This document shows, one piece after another, positions 17,289-26,560 of a stretch of 64,000 nucleotides of DNA. A program made the translations under genes and the position numbers. The stretch spans positions 62,001-126,000 of the forward strand of contig NZ_JAJQXA010000004.1 of assembly GCF_021245985.1 (NCBI RefSeq), read 5' to 3'. The DNA comes from Flavobacterium soyae. GTDB taxonomy: Bacteria > Bacteroidota > Bacteroidia > Flavobacteriales > Flavobacteriaceae. The notes below the pieces were generated by a model. That model made no database searches and was not told where the DNA came from. It worked only from the letters and a program-made list of their open reading frames with translations. Every line of letters begins with the position of its first letter. The first letter of the stretch is position 1.

Positions 17289-17546
17289 CTACAATTCGTC
17301 TAAATTATAAGATGTCAATTTTCCATTTTCCATTTGTTCAATAGATTCTGAAAGCCTTTTTCTATTTGCTTTAGTTGATAATAAATGTTGTGTTTCTAAT
17401 ATAGAATTATACTCTTTCATTGAAATTATTACAACTGCATCTTCTTCTGTATTTCTGGGAACAACAATTATTTCTGACGATTCTGACACTTCATCAAAAT
17501 AGTTTTTAATATTTTTCCTCAATGTAGATATTGTAATTGCTTTCAT
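17289..17546 (-). CDS. yefM: YefM/Phd-family antitoxin
   Basis: 85 aa. I chose the ATG at 17546 ([20 protein letters not shown]), the standard YefM start; the longer frame from 17573 would cover the promoter and operator. The N-terminal half ([28 protein letters not shown]) is the Phd/YefM DNA-binding domain. The C-terminal helix should wrap the toxin. A 22-base palindrome overlaps the -7 element just upstream, consistent with autorepression by the toxin-antitoxin complex. Confidence 0.9.
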   Translation of the reverse strand: MKAITISTLRKNIKNYFDEVSESSEIIVVPRNTEEDAVVIISMKEYNSILETQHLLSTKANRKRLSESIEQMENGKLTSYNLDEL

Positions 17547-17560
17547 AATGTGTACTTTTA

Positions 17561-17582
17561 ATTGTACGCTCAAATGTACAAT
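17561..17582 (-). promoter_or_regulatory. operator palindrome overlapping -7 element of yefM-yoeB
   Basis: ATTGTAC (17561-17567) and GTACAAT (17576-17582) form an inverted repeat with an 8-base spacer. On the minus strand TACATTTG (17578-17571), a perfect TAnnTTTG -7 element, lies inside it. A bound antitoxin would block the promoter directly. Confidence 0.7.
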
Positions 17583-17625
17583 GTTTTATGCTTTTAAAAA
17601 TGGTTTTTCTAATATTTAACTTTTT

Positions 17626-17664
17626 TATATAAAAAAAGCCTTCGATTTGAAGGCCTTTTATAAA
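17626..17664 (-). terminator. terminator of MATE gene
   Basis: Read on the minus strand: AAAGGCCTTC, loop AAATC, GAAGGC, then a T-run. It lies just after the MATE stop codon. Confidence 0.85.
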
Positions 17665-17665
17665 A

Positions 17666-19093
17666 TTACACTTGAACTCTTTTCCATTTTCCTCTTTTAT
17701 AGAAAAAGATTCCAGCTAAAGTTATAGCAGTTTCGGCAACGGGAATTGCGATGAAAACTCCGGTTGGCCCCATATTAAAATGTTTGGCTAATACAAAAGC
17801 CAGCGGAATTTGAAAAAGCCAAAACCCGAAGAAATTAATTCCGGTTGGTGTCCACGTATCTCCTGCTCCATTAAAAGTATTGATCAAAACCATCCCGATT
17901 CCGTAAAAGATAAATCCGATACTCATAATTTGCAGTGCTTCGACCGCAATGGTTTTAACCATTTCATCATTGGTAAAAAATGAAATAATATATTGGCCTA
18001 AGCCTAAAGTAATAATCATAATCGCTGCCATGAAAATTACGTTATACCTTGCTGTTGTATAAACCGATTTTTCGGCACGTTCAATTTGTTTTGCTCCTAA
18101 ATTCTGCCCAACTAAAGTTGCTGCCGCATTACTTAATCCCCAGGCCGGAAGAATGAAAAACATCATTATTCTAAGTGCCGTTTGATATCCTGCAGAACCG
18201 TGATCGCCTCCGGTTGTTGCTACTAATTGTGCTAAGAAAATCCAGCTGCATGATGCAATTACAAATTGTAAAATTCCCGGTGCAGCTATTTTAACTAACG
18301 CTTTTATTTGTTTAAAGTCTGGAGCGAAATACGCTGTTTTAATTTTTAAAATTCCGTTTCCAGAGAACAAATGATAAACCTGATATAAAACTCCAATGCT
18401 TCTTCCTAAAGTTGTTGCCAAGGCAGCTCCAACTAGACCAAAAGCAGGAATTGGCCCAAGACCGTTAATTAAAATCGGGCATAAAATAATATTACAAATG
18501 TTGGCAATCCAAAGACTTTTCATTGCAATGGCTGCATTTCCTGCTCCACGGAAAATTCCGTTAATAAGGAATAAAAGCATAATGCATAAACTTGAGCCAA
18601 TCATAATCTGTGTGAATCTGAAACCGTGCTCAGCCGCTTCAACAGATGCGCCCATGAAGAGTAAAATGTCTTTTGCATAAATAATTCCGAGAATACTCAG
18701 GACAGCATTAACGGCAAATGCTACAATTATGGCCTGCATTCCGGCTTTTGCGGCAGCGACCGGATCTTTTTCTCCAATACGCCTTGCTACAACTGCTGTT
18801 GCAGCCATGCTCATTCCTATTGCAAGAGAATATATAATAGTCAACACAGATTCGGTCAAACCAACCGTTTGAATAGCAAAACTGCTATGCTCCAAATGTC
18901 CGACAAAATATAAATCGACTAAAGCAAAAACCGATTCCATCATCATTTCTAAAACCATCGGAATGGCTAATAGAATTACGGCTTTCTTTATACTTCCGGC
19001 AGTATAATCAAATGATTCGTCGCCTTTTAAGGCTTGTTTTAAAGTGGTAAAAAATTTAGAAAAAAAACTTTTTTGTATAGTTGTTTCTGTCAT
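17666..19093 (-). CDS. MATE-family multidrug/cation antiporter
   Basis: 475 aa with twelve predicted transmembrane helices in two pseudo-repeats. Helix 1 region AVILLAIPMVLEMMMESVF and FFVGHLE-like sequence (YFVGHLEHSS) are the MATE N-lobe signature; the second repeat begins near residue 260 (IAAPGILQFVIASCSW) with LVGQNLGAKQIERAEKS. Exports drugs or organic cations in exchange for H+ or Na+. Transcribed alone, with its own terminator. No clear TAnnTTTG element in front of it. Confidence 0.92.
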   Translation of the reverse strand: MTETTIQKSFFSKFFTTLKQALKGDESFDYTAGSIKKAVILLAIPMVLEMMMESVFALVDLYFVGHLEHSSFAIQTVGLTESVLTIIYSLAIGMSMAATAVVARRIGEKDPVAAAKAGMQAIIVAFAVNAVLSILGIIYAKDILLFMGASVEAAEHGFRFTQIMIGSSLCIMLLFLINGIFRGAGNAAIAMKSLWIANICNIILCPILINGLGPIPAFGLVGAALATTLGRSIGVLYQVYHLFSGNGILKIKTAYFAPDFKQIKALVKIAAPGILQFVIASCSWIFLAQLVATTGGDHGSAGYQTALRIMMFFILPAWGLSNAAATLVGQNLGAKQIERAEKSVYTTARYNVIFMAAIMIITLGLGQYIISFFTNDEMVKTIAVEALQIMSIGFIFYGIGMVLINTFNGAGDTWTPTGINFFGFWLFQIPLAFVLAKHFNMGPTGVFIAIPVAETAITLAGIFFYKRGKWKRVQV

Positions 19094-19263
19094 GATATAT
19101 TAGGATAAATGATAAAATTTGTCCAGATGTGTTTATCTGAACTGAAAAGTAAAAAACGTAAGTATCCTAATTATTCTTAAAAATAAAATAGGATTAGGCA
19201 GAAACTATCATATGCTGTGAATTTTCAAGGCGGTAAATATAAGTAATATTTTGAAAGAAAATA

Positions 19264-20463
19264 TTAATCTAATAATTTTTTACTTACACGGCTGCTGGCA
19301 ATAAGTGATGCCACGAATCCTAGGGAAACAATTGTTGTCATTACGATTACAACATTTTCAAGTGTAAAAACAACTGGGTAAGCCAGCGTTGGCGTGATCA
19401 TTATCAGCTCATATTTTTGCTGCAATGTGACTAATATAATCCCATAATAAAGTCCTATCAAACCTCCAAAAACACTTAGTAAAGTTCCTTGCAGGATGAA
19501 AATTCTTCTCAAACTGTTTATTTCTGTTCCCAGATTAAAAAGGGTTTTTAAATTTGTCCTCTTGTCTAAAATCATCATAATTAAAGCTCCAATCAAATTG
19601 AAAAGTGCCACAATAATTACAAGTGTAAAAATTAAATAAACAGCAATATTTTCGGTATTGAGCATTTTATATAAAGACTCATTCAATTGCTCTCTATTCT
19701 TTATAGTGACTTTATTATTAAAAATCTTTTTAATCTGTGCATTCACCGCATTTTCATCTGCGTTTTGTTTTAACCTAAATTCGATTCCCGAAATTTGATT
19801 TGGCTTATACATTAATAATTCCTGTGTTAAACCTAAATCGGCAAAAACATATTTCGAATCTAAATCTTCGCTGATTGAATAAATCCCAACGGGTAAAACA
19901 TCTGTTTTATTAAATGCTTCTTCGGGATTGTCAATTGCTCCTTTTCCGGGTTTTGGAGCAAATATCTGCAGCGGGTTTTCGAAATCAAGAATTCCCAGCG
20001 AAAAATCCTGAGCGATTCCGTAACCAATAACAACTTGATACGAATCTGGTTTTAGCCATTGTCCGTTAAAAAGTTTTACTTTAATATTGTTTACAACCGG
20101 ATAGATACTGTCAACACCTTTTAAATAAGTAACACGCTGTTTGTCTTTAAATAAAAACAAAACCCGTTCTTCAATAATTTTTGTGTAACAGGCAACACCA
20201 TTAATTTCTTTCAGCTCTTTTTCTTGCTGGGGTGAAATTAAAAATGATTTTCCGTACGTACTTGTCATTTTTAAATCTGGATCAATCTCATTTGTAAACG
20301 AAAGACTGAAAACTTTTAATCCGCTAAAAACAGATAAAACCACAAACAAAGCCATTGTACCAACAATAATTCCCATGCTGGCAATTAAATTGATGATATT
20401 AATAGCGTTATTTTTACTAAGACTGAAAAGATAACGCTTGGCTATGTAAAATGGGAAATTCAA
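19264..20463 (-). CDS. LolC/LolE-like ABC transporter permease (FtsX family)
   Basis: 399 aa. One N-terminal helix (about 22-45), a large periplasmic domain, then three C-terminal helices from about residue 275, the FtsX/MacB layout. The N-terminus NFPFYIAKRYLFS and NAINIINLIASMGIIVGTMAL are typical of Bacteroidetes LolC/E-type proteins that extract lipoproteins from the inner membrane. The start is TTG at 20463: no ATG precedes the conserved N-terminus and the next Met is residue 30. It begins one base after the rbfA stop, so it is coupled to rbfA. The cognate ATPase is not nearby. Confidence 0.85.
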   Translation of the reverse strand: MNFPFYIAKRYLFSLSKNNAINIINLIASMGIIVGTMALFVVLSVFSGLKVFSLSFTNEIDPDLKMTSTYGKSFLISPQQEKELKEINGVACYTKIIEERVLFLFKDKQRVTYLKGVDSIYPVVNNIKVKLFNGQWLKPDSYQVVIGYGIAQDFSLGILDFENPLQIFAPKPGKGAIDNPEEAFNKTDVLPVGIYSISEDLDSKYVFADLGLTQELLMYKPNQISGIEFRLKQNADENAVNAQIKKIFNNKVTIKNREQLNESLYKMLNTENIAVYLIFTLVIIVALFNLIGALIMMILDKRTNLKTLFNLGTEINSLRRIFILQGTLLSVFGGLIGLYYGIILVTLQQKYELIMITPTLAYPVVFTLENVVIVMTTIVSLGFVASLIASSRVSKKLLD

Positions 20464-20464
20464 T

Positions 20465-20857
20465 TTATGATTTTCTTCTTTTTTCTAAAAGATCACGGTT
20501 TTCAATAGGGTTTTCTTTTCCTGCTAATGCATTGTCAATTTTTTCTATATAATCTAATGAGTCATCAATAAAGAAAACCAAATTTGGTACGCGACGCAAT
20601 TGCAGACGAACGCGCTGCGATAAATCATGTTTTATTAAAGTTGTATTTGATTTTATTCCTTCTAAAGTTTCTTTTGCTTTTTCTTGAGGAAAAATGCTTA
20701 AATATACCGTTGCCACAGATAAATCTGAGGTTACACTAACTTTGGATACTGAAATTACCAAATTGCTAACTCCATTTTTTCGCACTTCACCTTGCAGAAT
20801 ATCAACCAAATCTTTTTGGATGACACTGCCTATTTTTTTCTGTCTATTTGTTTCCAT
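20465..20857 (-). CDS. rbfA: 30S ribosome-binding factor A
   Basis: 130 aa, single KH-like domain. RbfA binds 16S rRNA helix 44/45 during small-subunit maturation and cold adaptation. Landmarks: QKKIGSVIQKDLVDILQ, VISVSKVSVTSDLSVATVYLS and RVRLQLRRVPNLVFFIDDSL, then a DYIEKIDNAL tail. The promoter element ends four bases before the ATG, so its mRNA may be leaderless. Followed one base later by the LolC/E-like permease gene. Confidence 0.93.
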   Translation of the reverse strand: METNRQKKIGSVIQKDLVDILQGEVRKNGVSNLVISVSKVSVTSDLSVATVYLSIFPQEKAKETLEGIKSNTTLIKHDLSQRVRLQLRRVPNLVFFIDDSLDYIEKIDNALAGKENPIENRDLLEKRRKS

Positions 20858-20861
20858 AGTG

Positions 20862-20869
20862 CAAAAATA
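20862..20869 (-). promoter_or_regulatory. -7 promoter element of rbfA
   Basis: The minus strand reads TATTTTTG, a full TAnnTTTG match. Only four bases lie between it and the rbfA ATG, placing the expected transcription start at or next to the start codon. Confidence 0.6.
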
Positions 20870-21063
20870 CTATTTTTAAATTCATTCGATGCAATTTCAA
20901 ATTAAGTAAAGAATTATTATTGAATTTTTGTCTTGTTTTTAATGTACTACTCTCAAGAAACAGCTGTCTTCTACCTTTTTTAATTCTTATAAAAGCTGAT
21001 AAAAATCATATTATTTATCAGAATTATTTTACATATTTGGTGTAAATATAAAACTGATCTATT

Positions 21064-21483
21064 ATGAAAAAAAGAGAACCAATTAGTCACATCATGACTA
21101 AAACCGTGGTGACTGTAAATCAAAATGACGATTTAAGAAAAGTAGTAGAAAAATTAAAATCGAATTCTATTCGACATATTCCAGTTGTAAACGGTAAAGA
21201 AGTAGTGGGCATTATCAGCCGTACAGATGTGAACCGTCTTACTTTTGGTGCTTTGTTCGACGGACAAGAGGGTGTTGATGAAGCTATTTTAGACATGCTT
21301 ACGATTCCTCAGGTTATGACATCAAAACCAAAAACTCTTTCTTCTGATACTATTATTAAGGATTTAGCATCGACATTTGTAAAAGAAGAATTTCACGCTC
21401 TTCCGGTTGTAGACAACGGAGAACTGAAAGGGATTGTAACAACAACTGATGTTATTAAATATTTTTTAGAACAATATGATTAA
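21064..21483 (+). CDS. CBS-domain protein
   Basis: 139 aa consisting of two CBS motifs: about residues 10-65 (MTKTVVTVNQNDDLRKVVEK, then IRHIPVVNGKEVVGIISRTD) and about 78-137 (VMTSKPKTLSSDTIIKDLAS, then HALPVVDNGELKGIVTTTD). Paired CBS motifs form a Bateman module that senses adenosyl ligands or AMP/ATP. It has no catalytic domain, so it probably acts as a stand-alone regulator. A CATATTTG (one mismatch to the -7 consensus) lies about 20 bases upstream. It converges with the EnvC-like gene over a shared terminator. Confidence 0.9.
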   Translation: MKKREPISHIMTKTVVTVNQNDDLRKVVEKLKSNSIRHIPVVNGKEVVGIISRTDVNRLTFGALFDGQEGVDEAILDMLTIPQVMTSKPKTLSSDTIIKDLASTFVKEEFHALPVVDNGELKGIVTTTDVIKYFLEQYD

Positions 21484-21485
21484 AT

Positions 21486-21513
21486 AAAAGGGAGCTAAAA
21501 TAGCTCCCTTTTT
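21486..21513. terminator. bidirectional terminator
   Basis: Perfect arms AAAAGGGAGCTA (21486-21497) and TAGCTCCCTTTT (21501-21512) around an AAA loop. Serves the convergent CBS gene and the EnvC-like gene. Confidence 0.95.
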
Positions 21514-21514
21514 A

Positions 21515-22765
21515 TTATCTGTTTTGTAACCAATTTTCAGGATCAGTATTTGTTGTATTTTGCAGAATCAAAAATTTGATGACCGTTTTTCCGGTATCGC
21601 CGCTAGTTCTTACTTTTCCAATACTTTGTTTGATAGAAACTTTTTCTCCCTTGCTTACAAATACTTTACTCAGGTTTTGGTAAACGCTAAAGTAATCTCC
21701 ATGCTGAATCATAACTACGGTATTTACCGGAGATAAAACCATTACACTGAAAACTTCACCTGCAAATACAGATCTTGCGTTTGCCCCGTCTTCTGTTGTA
21801 ATTTCAACTCCTGAATTATGTACAGAAATTGAAGGATATAGTGGGTGAGGCTGATCTCCATAACCTAGTGAAATAAATCCTTTTTCTACCGGCCAAGGCA
21901 GTCTTCCTTTATTCGCTTTAAAATCGGCAGCTAAAACTTTATCTTCCGGAGTCATTGCGATTTTAGAAGATGAGACTGGTTTTACAGTTGTAGACCCAGG
22001 ATTTTCTTTTGCTTTTTCTAACGCTGCTTTTCTGTTTGCTTCGGCAATTGCTTCACGAATCAAACGATCAATTTGTCTGTCAATTCTTTTTGATTCGCTT
22101 TGTTTTGCTCTAATATCAGCAGCAATTCTGTTTTTATCTTTTTTAATCGCATTAACAAGCTTTTGCTGTTCTTTTTTCTCTACTTCTAAACTTTGTTTTT
22201 CTTTTTCGTTTTCAACAATAATCTTTTTCTTAACTTGTCTCTGCCCATCTAGTTTTGCATTAAATTCAACTAGTTGTGCAGTTTTAGACTGAATTTCTAA
22301 ACCTTGATTTTTTCTGAAATTAGTATATTGTTTTAAATATTGCGCTCTTTTGTAGGCTTGTAAAAAACTTTCTGAAGATAAAATAAACATTGCCCTGCTT
22401 TGCTCAGAACGGCTTTTATACGATTTCAAAATCATTTTTGCATAATCTTCTTTTAAAACAGCCAGTTCTTTTTTCAGCTTATTAACCTGAACCTGGTTAA
22501 TATACATATCGTTGCTTAAAATTCTTTCCTGCTTTGCTGTTGTATTGATCAGCTTTTCTTTAAGTTTAATTTTATTTGCCTGAATTAAATATTCATTCAC
22601 TGCTGATTTTTCTTTTTTCCTTACAGACTGCAGCATTTTTTCGTTGTCTTTTATTTCCTGAAGAATCTGCGCTTTGCGCTGTTCAAGTTTTTCTTGCTGC
22701 GAATCTTGTGCCCAGACAAAAGTCGTGGCGCAAACAAAAATTAGGCTTAGGAGAAATTTTGGCAT
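21515..22765 (-). CDS. EnvC-like murein hydrolase activator (M23 fold)
   Basis: 416 aa. Signal peptide ends at FVWAQ. Residues about 22-260 are long coiled coil rich in Lys, Glu and Gln; residues about 290-416 are a LytM/M23 domain (GYGDQPHPLYP, VHNSGVEITT, MIQHGDYFSVYQNL). The zinc ligands look degraded: GVEI where active enzymes have a ligand Asp, and YQNL in place of the second His of HxH. This fits EnvC, which activates amidases at the septum and does not cut murein itself. Last gene of the minus-strand operon from 28021. Confidence 0.88.
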   Translation of the reverse strand: MPKFLLSLIFVCATTFVWAQDSQQEKLEQRKAQILQEIKDNEKMLQSVRKKEKSAVNEYLIQANKIKLKEKLINTTAKQERILSNDMYINQVQVNKLKKELAVLKEDYAKMILKSYKSRSEQSRAMFILSSESFLQAYKRAQYLKQYTNFRKNQGLEIQSKTAQLVEFNAKLDGQRQVKKKIIVENEKEKQSLEVEKKEQQKLVNAIKKDKNRIAADIRAKQSESKRIDRQIDRLIREAIAEANRKAALEKAKENPGSTTVKPVSSSKIAMTPEDKVLAADFKANKGRLPWPVEKGFISLGYGDQPHPLYPSISVHNSGVEITTEDGANARSVFAGEVFSVMVLSPVNTVVMIQHGDYFSVYQNLSKVFVSKGEKVSIKQSIGKVRTSGDTGKTVIKFLILQNTTNTDPENWLQNR

Positions 22766-22789
22766 CTTTCTATTTATCTTTTTACAAAT

Positions 22790-23569
22790 TTACTTAATTA
22801 AAACTTTTTTATAACCGCTCGGCACACTATACGGAAAAGAAAGTTCTTCATTAAATGATATATTATTATAATTCAAATTAATATTGGTTGTTCCTTTTGG
22901 CTGCAACGCATTAATTACTAATGATGTTGGAATAGTTCCCTGATTGAAAGTTTTAGTATCTGAATAATTAATTTCTAATTTTCTGTTTTCAGATGGCTGC
23001 GAAATCTCTTCTTTTTGAAGCAAATATTTTTCCGGATCTAAATAAAATGCTTTTTTAATATTCTCTTCTTTTTGATCTTCTAAACGAAAAAGATTTTCTA
23101 CAATTGTCTGTGTATAATCTCCCTTTCTTAAATCATCAAAAGCTTCTCCAATCAATAAATTCTGAACTTTATTATAATCTAATTCCGTTCCCAGCCATTT
23201 ACTCAAACTGCTAAAATCCCCTTCATAATAAGTGCCGTTTATTTTTTCGTAATAACTTACAACTGTTGGCGTTATTAAAGCTTTTGCCATTGTTATTCCT
23301 AAGAATCTAACACTTATTAAAATCTGTTTATCTTTCTCGATTTTTATATCGGCTGTAACATTCTGACTTTGCTTTTCGTCTTCATATCTTGCGCTTGCTC
23401 TTATACTTAAAGTCGAAAAATCTAATTTGTTTTCGTAATGTTTTTCGATTGCTTTATTGTCTTTTTTTGCGACAACTTCGGTAGTATTATTGTTTTGAAC
23501 AACGACGGCTTTTGATTTACATGAAATCATAAAAACCGGCATTAATGCAATTGCAATATATTTTTTCAT
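22790..23569 (-). CDS. DUF4292 lipoprotein
   Basis: 259 aa. Lipoprotein signal with lipobox FMISC (residues 13-17). The body resembles LolA/LolB-like half-barrels: NVTADIKIEKDKQILISVRF, SYYEKINGTYYEGDFSSLS, and a C-terminal LNYNNISFNEELSFPYSVPSGYK. It matches what I know as the DUF4292 family in Bacteroidetes, of unknown function, always near a TPR protein and the EnvC-like gene. A role in outer-membrane lipid or lipoprotein handling is inference. Confidence 0.85.
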   Translation of the reverse strand: MKKYIAIALMPVFMISCKSKAVVVQNNNTTEVVAKKDNKAIEKHYENKLDFSTLSIRASARYEDEKQSQNVTADIKIEKDKQILISVRFLGITMAKALITPTVVSYYEKINGTYYEGDFSSLSKWLGTELDYNKVQNLLIGEAFDDLRKGDYTQTIVENLFRLEDQKEENIKKAFYLDPEKYLLQKEEISQPSENRKLEINYSDTKTFNQGTIPTSLVINALQPKGTTNINLNYNNISFNEELSFPYSVPSGYKKVLIK

Positions 23570-23581
23570 CTTAATTTCTCC

Positions 23582-24931
23582 TTACTTCTTTTGTTTTAAT
23601 AATTCATTTGCCTTCAAAAAGTATTCCTCTTTTTTCTTAGCATCTCCTAATCCATTATATGCCTCTCCCAATTGAATATTAAAATTTGCCTCTAATTTTT
23701 TATCATCAACGACATAATCAAGTCCCATTTCTAAAACGGTTTTTGCGTTTTTAAATTGTTGCAGCTGATTGCTTCCCAAACCTGCATAATAATAAAATTG
23801 AGGCTGGCTTGGATAAACTTCGATCATCGTCATAGCTCTTTTTGTCATTGGTGCAAATTGTTTTGCCTGAGCATAAGCATCAAGCAAAAGCAAGTTAGTT
23901 TCACGATCTGTGTCTGAATTGGCAATTAAATCTTTTTCGTAATATTTAATAGCGTTCTCAAACTGGTTTTTACTATGATAAAATTTTCCAATTTCTTTAG
24001 CAACGTCAACATCTTTATCATTGTCAAAATAAGAAATGGCTTTTTCTAAATCCGGAGCATATTGCGGATTTTTATTTACATAAATCAAAAACTCATTTAA
24101 AGTTCGATGTTTAATTTTTGAATCAATTTTTGAGCTTGACAAAATTACATTCATCGACTTAATGGCTTTGTCTGCCTGATTTGCATCTAAATAACTTTTA
24201 AACAAACTTACTTGTCCCCATTCAGAATTTGGAATTTCTTTTGCCAATTGTTTTGCAACTTCTAAAGCTTTATCTGTTTCTTCTGATTTTGAATATAAAA
24301 AAATCAGATTTACATAATTTGATTCTTCTTTCGGATTCTTTTTAATTTGATCAATTAAATTTGAAATCTCAGCGTTTTGATATTTCCCCTGTGATAAAAT
24401 CTGTGTTTTATAGCGATCACGATCTTCTGATTTTCCGAATTTATCGTTCATTTCGTTAATCGTCACAAGCGCTTTATCGTATTGATTTGTAAGCATATAT
24501 AACGAAATAAGATCGTCTTTATATTCTTCATCAAAAACAATGATTTTTTGAATCGTTTCTATCGCCAGAGGATAGTTTTTGGTTTCATAACTTACATCGT
24601 AAATTCCTAACCAATACCATTTGTTTTTTGGATTTAGCTGTGTGGCTTTTTCAAATGCTTTTTGGGCATTTTGATATTCTTTTAATGCCAGATAATTTTT
24701 TCCAAGTTCAAAATAAGCGACAGCATCTGAAGGCTTTATTTTTATACATTTTTCTAAAGATGTTATTGCTTTATCGTAGTTTTCGATCCCTTTTTGTTTC
24801 AAAGATTCGTAAAAAGCATCTTGGTATTCATCTGGTGCTAAAGCAATATCTTCTGGTTCCGTTTGTGCGAAAACCGAAGCTGAATTGCTTAGTAAAGCAA
24901 AAAATAAAATTATCAAAATCCTTTTTTTCAT
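23582..24931 (-). CDS. TPR-repeat periplasmic protein
   Basis: 449 aa. Signal peptide ends near SVFAQ. At least eight tetratricopeptide repeats are visible through most of the chain, for example AITSLEKCIKIKPSDAVAYF, NAQKAFEKATQLNPKNKWYW and YDKALVTINEMNDKFGKSED. TPR arrays scaffold protein complexes. Its position directly before the DUF4292 lipoprotein and the EnvC-like activator suggests work in envelope assembly or division. 12 bases separate it from the DUF4292 gene. Confidence 0.88.
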   Translation of the reverse strand: MKKRILIILFFALLSNSASVFAQTEPEDIALAPDEYQDAFYESLKQKGIENYDKAITSLEKCIKIKPSDAVAYFELGKNYLALKEYQNAQKAFEKATQLNPKNKWYWLGIYDVSYETKNYPLAIETIQKIIVFDEEYKDDLISLYMLTNQYDKALVTINEMNDKFGKSEDRDRYKTQILSQGKYQNAEISNLIDQIKKNPKEESNYVNLIFLYSKSEETDKALEVAKQLAKEIPNSEWGQVSLFKSYLDANQADKAIKSMNVILSSSKIDSKIKHRTLNEFLIYVNKNPQYAPDLEKAISYFDNDKDVDVAKEIGKFYHSKNQFENAIKYYEKDLIANSDTDRETNLLLLDAYAQAKQFAPMTKRAMTMIEVYPSQPQFYYYAGLGSNQLQQFKNAKTVLEMGLDYVVDDKKLEANFNIQLGEAYNGLGDAKKKEEYFLKANELLKQKK

Positions 24932-24950
24932 TTTTTTACAAATCTCTTTT

Positions 24951-25967
24951 TTATTCTAAAACCGAATAATCTCCAATGCTAATACTTGTAAATTTTCCAT
25001 CATAACTAACATGATTTCCAATCATAGCATTATCTAAGTTAGCATTTTTTATTTGAGAATAAGTCTGTATTAAGCTATTTTTAATAGAACTGTCGATTAC
25101 ATGGCAGCCTTTTCCTATTGAAACATTTGGTCCAACTGTTGCATTTTTCAGCACAACATTTTCACCAATATAACATGGAGGAATGATTGTTGCATTTTCT
25201 AAAGTTACATCGTAATCAACTAAATGTTCTCCATCATTATGCAAAAATCCTAACATTCTACTGTTGGTTTCAACGGTAACATCTTTGTTCCCGCAGTCCA
25301 TCCATTCGTCAACACTTCCGGTTTTGAAAATTTTACCGTTAGCCATCATGGCTTTGATGCCGTCGTTGATTTGATATTCACCTCCATTTTGAATGTTATT
25401 ATCTAAAACTCCCTGAAGCTCTTTTTTCAGATCTCCAACTTCTTTAAAATAATAAATTCCAATCACAGCCAAATCACTAACAAATTCTTTTGGTTTTTCA
25501 ACCAATTCTATAATTTCATTATTCTGATTTAATTTTACAACACCAAAAGCTTCCGGCTGATCAACTTGTTTTACCCAAATTACAGCATCGGCTGCCGGAT
25601 CTAATTCAAAATCGGCTCTAATTAAAGTATCAGCATAAGCAATAACCGCTGGTCCAGATAACGATTCTTTTGCACACATAATAGCATGCCCGGTTCCTAA
25701 AGGTAAATCCTGACGATAAATTGAAACTTTTGCTCCTAAACCTTGTGCCAAATCTTGTAAACTTGCGACAACATCATCTCCAAAAAATGCCTCATCTCCA
25801 AGAATAAATGCAACTTCCTCAATTGGTTCTTTTAATATTTTTGCAATATCCTCCACTAAACGGTGCACGATTGATTTTCCTGCAACCGGAATTAATGGCT
25901 TTGGAACAGTTAAAGTATGAGGTCTCAGTCTTGATCCGCGACCCGCCATTGGAACGATTATTTTCAT
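24951..25967 (-). CDS. sugar-phosphate nucleotidyltransferase
   Basis: 338 aa. Residues 1-235 are the nucleotidyltransferase Rossmann fold: PMAGRGSRLRPHTLTVPKP (nucleotide binding and Lys), YADTLI (metal Asp), VEKPKEF and GEYQINDGIKAM. Residues about 255-338 are left-handed beta-helix hexapeptides (YIGENVVLKNATVGPNVSIG). Makes an NDP-sugar from sugar-1-phosphate and NTP; the sugar cannot be read from the sequence (glucose- or mannose-1-phosphate are candidates). In an operon with a flippase, so an envelope glycan use is likely. Confidence 0.85.
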   Translation of the reverse strand: MKIIVPMAGRGSRLRPHTLTVPKPLIPVAGKSIVHRLVEDIAKILKEPIEEVAFILGDEAFFGDDVVASLQDLAQGLGAKVSIYRQDLPLGTGHAIMCAKESLSGPAVIAYADTLIRADFELDPAADAVIWVKQVDQPEAFGVVKLNQNNEIIELVEKPKEFVSDLAVIGIYYFKEVGDLKKELQGVLDNNIQNGGEYQINDGIKAMMANGKIFKTGSVDEWMDCGNKDVTVETNSRMLGFLHNDGEHLVDYDVTLENATIIPPCYIGENVVLKNATVGPNVSIGKGCHVIDSSIKNSLIQTYSQIKNANLDNAMIGNHVSYDGKFTSISIGDYSVLE

Positions 25968-26096
25968 CTATTTTTATTTTATGTGGGAAGATTAAAAAAA
26001 TCTTCAGTTTGGTTAGTTCAAGTTTTAATTTTTAAAATTTACAGAAGTTCTACAGCCTTATCAAAAAAACTGTAAACTGCGACTGAAACTGGAAAC

Positions 26097-26531
26097 TTAT
26101 TTCACTCCAGTGCTTCCAAATCCGCCTGCTCCTCTTGAAGTTTCTGTTAGTTCTTCAACTTCAACCCATTCTGCTCTTTCGTGTTTGGCTATAATTAACT
26201 GCGCAATTCTTTCTCCGTTTTCAATTACAAATTCTTCATTTGATAAATTTACCAAAATCACTCCTATTTCACCTCTGTAATCAGCATCGACGGTTCCCGG
26301 AGAATTTAAAACGGTAACTCCTTTTTTTGCAGCCAAACCGCTTCTTGGTCTAACCTGTGCTTCGTAACCAATTGGCAATTCAATAAAAAGTCCGGTTTTT
26401 ACAATTGTTCTTTCTAAAGGTTTTAACGTAATTGGTTCTATAATATTGGCACGCAAGTCCATTCCTGCAGAAGCAATTGTTTCGTAATTTGGTAAATCGT
26501 GTTGTGATTTATTGATAATTTGTATTTTCAT
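26097..26531 (-). CDS. dut: dUTP diphosphatase
   Basis: 144 aa, trimeric dUTPase hydrolysing dUTP to dUMP and pyrophosphate. All five conserved motifs are present in order: [48 protein letters not shown] and the C-terminal [10 protein letters not shown] that closes the active site. Normal length. Sits between the flippase and nucleotidyltransferase genes in one operon. Confidence 0.96.
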   Translation of the reverse strand: MKIQIINKSQHDLPNYETIASAGMDLRANIIEPITLKPLERTIVKTGLFIELPIGYEAQVRPRSGLAAKKGVTVLNSPGTVDADYRGEIGVILVNLSNEEFVIENGERIAQLIIAKHERAEWVEVEELTETSRGAGGFGSTGVK

Positions 26532-26560
26532 TTTTATTATAAAAGATTAAAAAAGCACTT

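Noticed and set aside
19094..19263. Gene or RNA upstream of the MATE gene
   Set aside because: No ORF, no strong hairpin and no consensus -7 element in the 170 bases.
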